DNA from: Candidatus Methanophagales archaeon | Lineage (GTDB): Archaea > Halobacteriota > Syntropharchaeia > Alkanophagales > Methanospirareceae | DNA: 7,478 nt | Direction of reading: 5' to 3' | Assembly (NCBI GenBank): GCA_021159475.1 | Contig: JAGGRS010000196.1 | Span: forward strand, 1-7,478 | Part shown: in pieces, positions 1-5,693 of the stretch | How positions within the stretch are numbered: position 1 is the stretch's first letter | Layout of the letters: the number at the start of each line of letters is the position of its first letter | Notes under the pieces: model-generated | Databases searched by the model: none | Seen by the model: only the letters and a program-made list of their open reading frames with translations | What the model was told of the DNA's origin: nothing | Made by a program: the position numbers and the translations under genes

Positions 1-519
1 GATGGCGGGATATACGAAAAAAAAAGTGGAAGCATAACTTCCCGGTGGGAAGACCCCGAAGGACAGGAGTGGAATTATACTAAAAACTGTAATAATCTAT
101 CGGATTATCACGAAAACGTTAAGAGGATAGGGCTTGCGATGCCCGCTCCTGCATGGTCTTCCTCTGAAGATGTTGTTCCGAATAACCTCTCAAGGTGTAA
201 GATAGATGCTCTTCAGAATTGGTGGAACGATACGGCAAATCAAAGTAAAATTCGTGATAAGTTAGGACTATTTGTAACCTACAATGGGAATCATCTGGAT
301 TACCGTTACAATATCACGCTGGAGGCGTTCAACGGAAGTGTGATTTATAATGATAATGAGCCTCTATTGCAGATAGGCGACCCGATTCCTGTTAGCGGTG
401 TCACCGTAGAGAAAATAGAAAGAATAGTTGCGATTGATAATCCCGTCAATCTTACAAATTGCACGAAGATAGGGGATGTGAAGTGTGCAGCAAAACTCGT
501 GGTCTGTATATGGCGTTAA
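1..519 (+). CDS. Secreted pilin-like surface protein, 3' part only (left-truncated)
   Basis: The reading frame is open from the first base of the window, so only the last 172 residues are visible and the start lies upstream; the first in-frame ATG (139) is internal. The visible part has no membrane segment and is rich in Asn, with nine N-x-S/T sequons and five cysteines, as expected of an exported glycosylated protein. Its last third looks beta-rich. The C-terminus (VTVEKIERIVAIDNP, then ...LVVCIWR) resembles the end of the next protein (VTVSRLVTLVNP, then ...VRLTLWCV). This suggests that both belong to the same pilin or pseudopilin-like family. The next gene starts 20 bp downstream, so the two are probably co-transcribed. 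I cannot name a family; the surface or pilus role is inferred from neighbours and composition. Confidence 0.7.
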   Translation, partial: DGGIYEKKSGSITSRWEDPEGQEWNYTKNCNNLSDYHENVKRIGLAMPAPAWSSSEDVVPNNLSRCKIDALQNWWNDTANQSKIRDKLGLFVTYNGNHLDYRYNITLEAFNGSVIYNDNEPLLQIGDPIPVSGVTVEKIERIVAIDNPVNLTNCTKIGDVKCAAKLVVCIWR

Positions 520-539
520 GAGGTAGAGGTGGAAGCAAG

Positions 540-983
540 ATGCTGACGAACAAAAAAGGGCAGATGCATACCATTGAAGCATTACTCGCATTGATGCTGA
601 TTATAGGTGTGGTAGCCTTCACTGCGCGGTCTGCACCGGGTGAAACGCAGGTGGAAGGTAGCATGGATACGCAACTCGCGCTTTATGGCAATGACTTCCT
701 CAGTATTCTCGATATGGAGCAACCAGACCACAAAAGTTGGCTTTATCACTTTGTGGAAACTAATAACATTACGGGCTTTAAACAAGAGTGGGAAAAAACC
801 AATCTTACAGATAAAAAGGGTATCTTTTACAAACTCGAACTTTACAATGGATGTGACTTACAGAATTTTAGCGCACCTTATGGGGAACCTCCAGAGAACG
901 CGGTCACGGTATCACGACTCGTAACACTCGTCAATCCCCACGTAGAAGTTTACGAAGTCAGGCTCACGCTATGGTGTGTTTAA
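540..983 (+). CDS. Archaeal type IV pilin-like protein with class III signal peptide
   Basis: This 147-residue protein begins MLTNKKGQMHTIEALLAL and continues into a hydrophobic stretch to about residue 28. It has the class III (type IV pilin-like) signal layout: a short basic N-region, K6-G7 before the predicted cut, Q8 at +1, a Glu at residue 13 and a hydrophobic helix that would form the filament core. The K/R-(G/A)-Q-x-H-T-x-E pattern resembles small pilin-like proteins of haloarchaea and related euryarchaea. The mature part has three N-x-S/T sequons. The frame is open upstream to 459, but I chose ATG 540 because it places the signal peptide at the N-terminus and has an SD (GAGGTG, 526-531) 8 bases ahead. 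The predicted processing enzyme is the convergent gene ending 8 bp away. Its role as filament subunit or minor pilin is inferred. Confidence 0.85.
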   Translation: MLTNKKGQMHTIEALLALMLIIGVVAFTARSAPGETQVEGSMDTQLALYGNDFLSILDMEQPDHKSWLYHFVETNNITGFKQEWEKTNLTDKKGIFYKLELYNGCDLQNFSAPYGEPPENAVTVSRLVTLVNPHVEVYEVRLTLWCV

Positions 984-991
984 TCTTGTGG

Positions 992-1714
992 TTAAAAGAG
1001 AAGGGTTGAGATGAAATCGCCGTATAAAGCGGCGGTGAAGAAGCCGGCGGTGAGATACACGATAAAAGGGAGTTCCGGTGTAACCCAGACCTCTTTAATC
1101 TTTTTAGCTCGCTCCAAATCGCCGAGAAGCCCTAATACCTCTTCCGTTGGCTCTATGCCACCCCATATATATCTCTTCTCTATTTCAGACCCCTTATCTT
1201 CTATCTCATGCATCAACTTGAAGTGCCTTCTCCTCCTCAATGCGGGAATCTCCACCCTGTAACCGAGGAACATAAGTGGTGAAAAATCCCTTCTGAGCAG
1301 GTTGTAGAAGAAGAGCGAGATAGGGGCTAAAAGAGCGATGAGCAAACTATTTGTAAGCGTGCTGAGCACGAAGATATCCAGTGGTGGAACGCCCATCATG
1401 GGCAGGTAGCGATGAAAAGCGGAGAGTGAAGGGAAGTTCGGGAAGAGAATAGAGATTGAGATAATCGCTTTTATGTCAGCGCCACCGAAATTGAGGATAT
1501 AGAGCAGAAGAGCAGAGATACCGCCCACGAGTAGTGATTTAAAGACCTGAAAAAGAACCAGACGCCCCATGAAGAGCTCTACGCCCGCAAAAATGATACC
1601 GGAAACGGTCATGACGAGCCATACGACATCGGAGACCTCCCTTGTCCTCACATCAGAGTAGCTCCCGTATACCAGCATGCAAGAACCTATGAGAAGCCGT
1701 AACATCTGTAGCAT
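992..1714 (-). CDS. Archaeal prepilin/preflagellin peptidase (A24 aspartate protease, FlaK/EppA/PibD type)
   Basis: This 240-residue polytopic membrane protease should cut class III signal peptides of pilins or archaellins at the cytoplasmic face of the membrane. The two family aspartates are visible: D21 in YSDVRTREVSD and D80 in GGADIKA (the GxGD-type motif), close to Asp18 and Asp79 of methanococcal FlaK. Hydrophobic segments lie near residues 5-18, 29-48, 53-75, 82-92, 112-137 and 215-238. Residues from about 140 form a soluble insert, and the end (VWVTPELPFIVYLTAGF...YGD) matches the archaeal A24 C-terminal type II region. It is the last gene of a minus-strand operon, 36 bp after NAPRT. 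ATG 1714 has only a weak SD (GGGA) and ATG 1705 (Met4) is possible. The pilin-like gene facing it is the obvious substrate. Which of archaellin, pilin or both it processes cannot be read from sequence. Confidence 0.9.
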   Translation of the reverse strand: MLQMLRLLIGSCMLVYGSYSDVRTREVSDVVWLVMTVSGIIFAGVELFMGRLVLFQVFKSLLVGGISALLLYILNFGGADIKAIISISILFPNFPSLSAFHRYLPMMGVPPLDIFVLSTLTNSLLIALLAPISLFFYNLLRRDFSPLMFLGYRVEIPALRRRRHFKLMHEIEDKGSEIEKRYIWGGIEPTEEVLGLLGDLERAKKIKEVWVTPELPFIVYLTAGFFTAALYGDFISTLLF

Positions 1715-1750
1715 TCCAGATTCCCTGTGCTTAATTGCTCACATCTTAAT

Positions 1751-2917
1751 TCAATCGTTTACGTTCAACCTCCGTAATTGCGCCTTCACACGCGCCCTCG
1801 CATCTTCAACCTCGAAAGAGAACTCCGCTACTATCTCTCCGCCTCTAATCATCGGCTTCAGTAACGGCTCCATATCGCCATCCAGCGCTTGTGCTTCTTC
1901 GCCCGCCAGCGTTATCACGTCTTTACCCTCTTCTATTGCGCCTTTACTCCGATACACCTGCTTCTTACCACCTCGCTTGCCTCGCTTCGCCGCCGGCTTG
2001 CCCTCGCACTCCACTATATCAAGTGCGAAATCTATACAGCGAGCATTTGCAACGCTCGTTCCCACACCAAACCCCGATACGATATCCCGCAGTGCGAGCA
2101 CCTCCGCCTCATCTATACCGCCACTCACAAAAATACCCACATTCTTATAACCACGGATGTCAAGTTCCCACCTCACCTCTTCTATAATTCGTCGGAAGTC
2201 CCCCCGTCTCGTCGTCGGCGTATCCAGCCTAACTGCATAGAGCGAATCCCCGAGCGCCTCCGCCGCCGCTATTGACTCCTTCTTCTCATCACAATACGTG
2301 TCACAGAGGCATATTCGCGGCACGTCCGGTGCGATGACCTCATCAAACGCCTTCCATGCATCCTCCTGTCTGCCCTCACCGAAGCATATAATCAGTGAAT
2401 GAGGCATCGTGCCCGTTGCTTTTATCCCTATCCGCTCTGCACCGGCGACACAACTCACTCCGTCCATACCGCCAAGATACGCACATCGTTCTATCATCGC
2501 CGCTATCGCCGGATGCTGCCTCCTGGTACCGAATGATACCACCGGCACATCACCCGCGAGACGCTTTATCCGCGCTGCCTTCGTCGCTATACCCGATTCG
2601 TGACAGAGGAAGCCAAGAAGAGGTGTCTCATAGCGTGCAAACTCCAGATAAGGACCTTCAATCTGCAAAACGGGCTCGTAAGGGAAGAATATCGTGCCTT
2701 CCGGCATCGCATACACGTCCACCTTCTTACCTTCCAGTAAATGCGCCACATCTTCCAGACCCGCTAATACCGCCCAGCCCCCTTTCGTGGTGCTGACCTC
2801 AGCAACGACCTTCGGATTCACGCCCTTCGCTCTCAGAACCTCCTCAGTCCTGAGGAAGTATACGTCCGTCGTCTTACCTTCCAGAATCTCCGCTTCCGAT
2901 ACTACACCGAATTTCAT
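1751..2917 (-). CDS. pncB: Nicotinate phosphoribosyltransferase (archaeal NAPRT)
   Basis: NAPRT (EC 6.3.4.21) joins nicotinate and PRPP to give nicotinate mononucleotide in the NAD salvage (Preiss-Handler) route, in the cytosol. The 388-residue protein has an N-terminal alpha/beta part (about 1-110) and then a type II phosphoribosyltransferase barrel. Visible motifs are FGTRRQHPAI (129-138), GTMPHS (169-174), whose H173 sits where the family's phosphorylated His lies, VRLDTP (229-234), VSGGIDE (264-270) and GVGTSVA (284-290), the last two forming the PRPP phosphate site. KRGKRGGKKQVYR (311-323) is a conserved C-terminal element. The following segment lacks the cysteines I would expect for the zinc-knuckle of the Thermoplasma enzyme; C304 is the last cysteine. 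The gene starts 6 bp after the ACT-regulator stop and is clearly co-transcribed with it. The start ATG 2917 has a weak SD-like GAAGCGGG directly before it. Confidence 0.95.
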   Translation of the reverse strand: MKFGVVSEAEILEGKTTDVYFLRTEEVLRAKGVNPKVVAEVSTTKGGWAVLAGLEDVAHLLEGKKVDVYAMPEGTIFFPYEPVLQIEGPYLEFARYETPLLGFLCHESGIATKAARIKRLAGDVPVVSFGTRRQHPAIAAMIERCAYLGGMDGVSCVAGAERIGIKATGTMPHSLIICFGEGRQEDAWKAFDEVIAPDVPRICLCDTYCDEKKESIAAAEALGDSLYAVRLDTPTTRRGDFRRIIEEVRWELDIRGYKNVGIFVSGGIDEAEVLALRDIVSGFGVGTSVANARCIDFALDIVECEGKPAAKRGKRGGKKQVYRSKGAIEEGKDVITLAGEEAQALDGDMEPLLKPMIRGGEIVAEFSFEVEDARARVKAQLRRLNVND

Positions 2918-2923
2918 CCCGCT

Positions 2924-3430
2924 TCATTGATGAATCTGCACACCCTTCACACTCTCTATCTGCCCTATCTCATCTATTACCGCGCCCGGTATCTTTTTAT
3001 CGGTGATAATCGTAAGTTTGGGGTCATCCACAAGATAAGGGTCATCGCTGACCGCCTGTCGTATGGATATACCCTGCTTCGCCATTACGGTAGCAACCGC
3101 TGCCAGTATCCCCTTCTCCCTCGCATCCCTCGGGTGTATGATGATAACACTGAGTCCGAGTAGCGGTGCGACATCGGCGAGGAATGCAATGGAGCGCATA
3201 TTTGCGAATATCTTCTGCAGCTCCGAATCTTTCTGTATCCTCCTTACCGTATTGTCCACCACCCTCCTGTCCACACCCGCCTTCTTCGCTATCTGCGTCC
3301 GTGGTATCTCAATACCGGCTGATGTTATCCGCCCCGTGGGAGTTACCTGGAAACCCATCTCAAGTAGCAGTTCCACAACCTTCCTCTGTGATGGCAGACC
3401 GCTGAATTTATCCACCACTTCTTGCCACAT
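2924..3430 (-). CDS. HTH-ACT domain protein, predicted regulator of amino acid metabolism (COG2150-like)
   Basis: This 168-residue protein has two parts. Residues about 12-75 form a helix-turn-helix-like unit; the segment IPRTQIAKKAGVDRRVVDNTV (42-62) has the layout of a DNA-recognition helix pair. Residues about 92-168 form an ACT domain (LGLSVIIIHPRDAREKGILA, then a second beta strand around KLTIITD). ACT domains usually bind amino acids and dimerise, so this is probably a ligand-responsive transcription factor of the kind common in methanogens. The ligand is unknown. It lies 11 bp after the small membrane protein and 6 bp before NAPRT, so it may regulate its own operon. The close link to NAPRT leaves open that it senses an NAD-related or aspartate-family metabolite. 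The start ATG 3430 has only a partial SD (AAGGT). Confidence 0.85.
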   Translation of the reverse strand: MWQEVVDKFSGLPSQRKVVELLLEMGFQVTPTGRITSAGIEIPRTQIAKKAGVDRRVVDNTVRRIQKDSELQKIFANMRSIAFLADVAPLLGLSVIIIHPRDAREKGILAAVATVMAKQGISIRQAVSDDPYLVDDPKLTIITDKKIPGAVIDEIGQIESVKGVQIHQ

Positions 3431-3441
3431 GCTTACTTACC

Positions 3442-3771
3442 TTACCGGTATCCCCTTCTAAGCAGTTCCTCTCTCACTTCCTCCAGCCTCTTCATTGCAC
3501 CCCCAACTTTATCCCTCACCTCTTCCTCCACCGAGTGCATACTCACATGTAAAGAGCGTTCTTGCTCCTTCAACGCAATCTCAAACCTGTTTAATCGCTC
3601 GCTAAGACTTAAGAGCAGTGCTGCTATCATTCCTATCACCAATATAGTTGATAGGGCAACTACCGGGTCTCCTCGTCTGTAATCATAGACCAGCTTATAG
3701 ACCAGCACGAAACCGGATAATACCAGTATTAATCCAAATACTATGTCTCGCACTTGCATTTGTATATCCAT
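3442..3771 (-). CDS. Small two-TM membrane protein with C-terminal coiled coil, unknown function
   Basis: This is a 109-residue protein I do not recognise. Two hydrophobic helices (about 10-29 and 37-57) are joined by a short charged loop (YDYRRGDP), followed by a heptad-like charged helix from about 58 to 105 (SERLNRFEIALKEQER..., EEVREELLRRG). The loop and tail charges suggest a hairpin in the membrane with the coiled coil in the cytoplasm. It is the first gene of the minus-strand operon and ends 11 bp before the HTH-ACT gene. I chose ATG 3771 because the SD GGGGTGAT (3781-3788) lies 9 bases upstream. A GTG at 3780 would start directly after the SD, with no spacing. ATG 3759 (Met5) is a weaker alternative. 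It may be an anchor or partner for an operon product, but there is no direct evidence. Confidence 0.75.
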   Translation of the reverse strand: MDIQMQVRDIVFGLILVLSGFVLVYKLVYDYRRGDPVVALSTILVIGMIAALLLSLSERLNRFEIALKEQERSLHVSMHSVEEEVRDKVGGAMKRLEEVREELLRRGYR

Positions 3772-3780
3772 GTATAACAC

Positions 3781-3788
3781 ATCACCCC
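3781..3788 (-). promoter_or_regulatory. Shine-Dalgarno site that sets the start of the small membrane protein
   Basis: On the minus strand the site reads GGGGTGAT, whose GGTGAT part pairs with the archaeal 16S 3' end. It sits 9 bases before ATG 3771. It directly abuts the GTG at 3780, which argues against that start. Confidence 0.6.
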
Positions 3789-3813
3789 ACGAATAATAAA
3801 CTAATCGTTACAG

Positions 3814-3825
3814 TATTTAAATATA
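3814..3825 (-). promoter_or_regulatory. Candidate TATA box of the minus-strand operon
   Basis: The minus strand reads TATATTTAAATA here. An archaeal start site about 25 bp downstream (near 3793-3795) would give a leader of about 22 nt containing the SD at 3781-3788 and then ATG 3771, which is a coherent layout. The box touches the mobA start codon and so cannot drive mobA from this strand position. It is the only strong AT box in the 54-bp divergent region. Confidence 0.5.
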
Positions 3826-4464
3826 ATGGGAGATAAGGATAAGAGCTGCGGGCGAGGAATAGTCATCCTTGCGGGCGGTAAAAGTGAGAGATTCCAATCG
3901 CAGGACAAATGCCTCTCCACTTTGAACGGTCTACCGCTATTACAGCATACCATTGATAGAGTAGCATGGGTAGCCCCAAATGAGGTGATTGTAGCAGCAA
4001 GGGACAGTGAGCAGGGAGAAGAGATAAGGAATAGAATAACCGGGGATTTTCGTATTGTATTTGACTATTTCACCGATTTTGGACCTCTTTCTGGCTTACT
4101 TGCCGCTTTTGAACACACTCGCTGTTACCACTGCCTCGTTATCGGCTGCGATATGCCGTTTATAAATCCAGAGGTTGTGGAATTCCTCTTTGATATAATC
4201 GCATCCTCGGGGTATGATGCGGTGGTGCCATGCTGGGACCGGGAGAGAGGGATGCTGGAGCCTTTGCATGCCGTATATCGGAGAGAGCCAACCCTGAGTG
4301 CGATAAAGAATGTGATAGAAGAGGGGAATAGAAGGCTGTCAAAAGTAGTGGCGCAGCTGGATGTCTATCTCCTGCCGGTGGATAAGATAAGGGGGATAGA
4401 CCCGGACTTAAAGACATTTACGAACATAAACACGCCCGCGGAACTGGAGTTGCATCATCACTGA
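3826..4464 (+). CDS. mobA: Molybdenum cofactor guanylyltransferase MobA
   Basis: MobA (EC 2.7.7.77) transfers GMP from GTP to Mo/W-molybdopterin to make the guanine dinucleotide cofactor, in the cytosol. The 212-residue protein has a nucleotidyltransferase fold. The signature loop LAGGKSERFQSQDK (15-28) keeps the GTP-binding Lys28, although the usual Gly after R-(M/F) is Gln24. GPLSGL (86-91), GCDMPF (107-112) with metal ligand D109, EPLHAVY (145-151) and FTNINTP (198-204) follow in family order. The length is typical. The mRNA is probably leaderless: there is no SD, no other in-frame start back to a stop at 3802, and an AT-rich stretch (about 3792-3804) lies near -28. The cofactor would serve formate or formylmethanofuran dehydrogenases encoded elsewhere. 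It is followed 66 bp later by an HdrD-like gene with its own likely promoter. Confidence 0.93.
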   Translation: MGDKDKSCGRGIVILAGGKSERFQSQDKCLSTLNGLPLLQHTIDRVAWVAPNEVIVAARDSEQGEEIRNRITGDFRIVFDYFTDFGPLSGLLAAFEHTRCYHCLVIGCDMPFINPEVVEFLFDIIASSGYDAVVPCWDRERGMLEPLHAVYRREPTLSAIKNVIEEGNRRLSKVVAQLDVYLLPVDKIRGIDPDLKTFTNINTPAELELHHH

Positions 4465-4493
4465 AGACCGGGGCGAGAAAAAATTAGTATGTC

Positions 4494-4502
4494 TATTTAT
4501 AG
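4494..4502 (+). promoter_or_regulatory. Candidate TATA box of the HdrD-like gene
   Basis: The sequence TATTTATAG lies 26-30 bp before positions 4524-4531, so transcription should begin at or just before ATG 4531. This matches a leaderless transcript. The only SD-like element (GGAGG, 4526-4530) touches the start codon and cannot act as an SD for it. Confidence 0.5.
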
Positions 4503-4530
4503 AAGTTAAAATGGTTGAGTTTTATGGAGG

Positions 4531-5658
4531 ATGGAGTTCATTCCTGAGGAACTACTACGCATAGCGCGAATTTGTTACCAGTGTGGTGAGTGCACGGGTT
4601 CGTGCCCCTTGCGGCGCGTATCGAAGTTCAACCCGCGTGATAGCATCTATGAGCTTGCAACACGTGGAATTGACGATGATGATAATATGCGCTGGCGCTG
4701 GCAGTGCCTTATCTGTGAGAACTGCTATAATGTGTGCCCACAGGGTGTAGATTTCCCTTCGTTAATAATGGAGTTAAGGTCCAGGACTAAGGAGCCTGTG
4801 AATGAGGAGCTGGTGGCACACCGGGTATTATCACAGATAGCGTATTTCATGACCCGCTTTGATAAGGGTGTACCGGTGGATTTTAAAGGAGAGACCGATG
4901 ACAAAAGTGAATATGGCTATTTCCCGGGCTGTCTGGATTACCTTGACCTGTTCATGGATGTCGGTGTGAACTTTCACGAGATAGGCGATTATGCACTCAT
5001 GCTGCTGAACAGGATAGGGATAAAGCCCAAACTACTGGATTTGAAATGCTGCGGGCATGATGCACTTTTTCAGGGCAACCACAAGGTCTTTCAACAATTG
5101 GTGTCTTACAATGAGCGGAGGATAAAGGAACTGGGCATAAAGAAGCTGATAGTGAGTTGTGCTGAGGGCTACCTCATGTTCAGGCGGTATTATAAACTGG
5201 AGGGCGTGGAGGTGATACACATCGCGGAGTTGTTGAGTGAGCGCTTGCACTTCCCCGATGCCGAACGTATTCACAACCACGCCATTAAGGTCGCTTATCA
5301 TGACCCGTGCGCGTTGAAGCGCTATAAAATATATGAGGAGCCGCGTAAAGCAATAAAGAACACGGGAGCGAACCTGGTGGAACTGGCACATACAAGGGAC
5401 AGCGCCCTATGCTGCGGTGTTAGCGGGATGATGAACTGCAATGACACGACCAAGGCATTGAGGGTTTTGAGACTGGCGGAAGCCGAAGCAAAGGATGTGG
5501 ACATCCTGATAACCACATGCCCAAAATGCCTGTCGCATTTTAATTGCCTGAAGCATGAACAGGGGTCAGAGTCTAATTATAAATTTGAGATAGTGGACCT
5601 CGTAGTATTCCTGGGTAGATTGGCGATGCGAGAACTGACGGGAGCGGGAGAAAAATAG
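4531..5658 (+). CDS. HdrD-like iron-sulfur protein (HdrC-HdrB fusion, CCG domains)
   Basis: This 375-residue protein belongs to the heterodisulfide-reductase-like / GlpC / LldE superfamily. Two [4Fe-4S] ferredoxin sites come first: C15-C18-C21-C25-P and C59-C62-C65-C69-P. Two cysteine-rich CCG domains follow. The second is complete (C260, C294-C295-G, C330 and C333 in CPKC) and could hold a noncubane [4Fe-4S] cluster as in HdrB. The first has C134, C173-C174-G and C210, but the closing CxxC is C-A-E-G (residue 213 is Gly). The order matches HdrD of Methanosarcina, although that enzyme works with a cytochrome HdrE and none is seen here. I therefore call it HdrD-like rather than true HdrD; substrate and partner are unknown. 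There is no membrane segment. ATG 4531 is the only in-frame start after the stop at 4516. The gene is convergent with MIP synthase. Confidence 0.88.
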   Translation: MEFIPEELLRIARICYQCGECTGSCPLRRVSKFNPRDSIYELATRGIDDDDNMRWRWQCLICENCYNVCPQGVDFPSLIMELRSRTKEPVNEELVAHRVLSQIAYFMTRFDKGVPVDFKGETDDKSEYGYFPGCLDYLDLFMDVGVNFHEIGDYALMLLNRIGIKPKLLDLKCCGHDALFQGNHKVFQQLVSYNERRIKELGIKKLIVSCAEGYLMFRRYYKLEGVEVIHIAELLSERLHFPDAERIHNHAIKVAYHDPCALKRYKIYEEPRKAIKNTGANLVELAHTRDSALCCGVSGMMNCNDTTKALRVLRLAEAEAKDVDILITTCPKCLSHFNCLKHEQGSESNYKFEIVDLVVFLGRLAMRELTGAGEK

Positions 5659-5693
5659 GGGATAAAAGAACTGAGGGGGAAGCGGGTTCAGGT

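Noticed and set aside
459..539. Longer N-terminus for the pilin-like protein starting at ATG 459
   Set aside because: It overlaps the previous gene by about 60 bases, has no SD, and would bury the class III signal peptide inside the protein; ATG 540 has an SD and the right layout.
1677..2796. Several long plus-strand frames across NAPRT
   Set aside because: They are Ser/Pro/Arg-rich shadows of a GC-rich gene; the minus strand carries all NAPRT motifs.
3772..3780. GTG start at 3780 for the small membrane protein
   Set aside because: The SD GGGGTGAT directly abuts this GTG, leaving no spacing; ATG 3771 is correctly placed.
3814..3826. TATTTAAATATAA as the mobA promoter
   Set aside because: It touches the mobA ATG, so a start 25 bp downstream would fall inside the gene past the only start codon; it suits the divergent operon instead.
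4511..4564. Short ORF MVEFYGGWSSFLRNYYA overlapping the HdrD-like start
   Set aside because: It has 17 codons and no SD, and it probably begins upstream of the predicted transcript start; no support as a leader peptide.
5659..5693. Terminator hairpin between the convergent HdrD-like and MIP synthase genes
   Set aside because: The 35 bp are purine-rich, with no clear inverted repeat or T-run on either strand.
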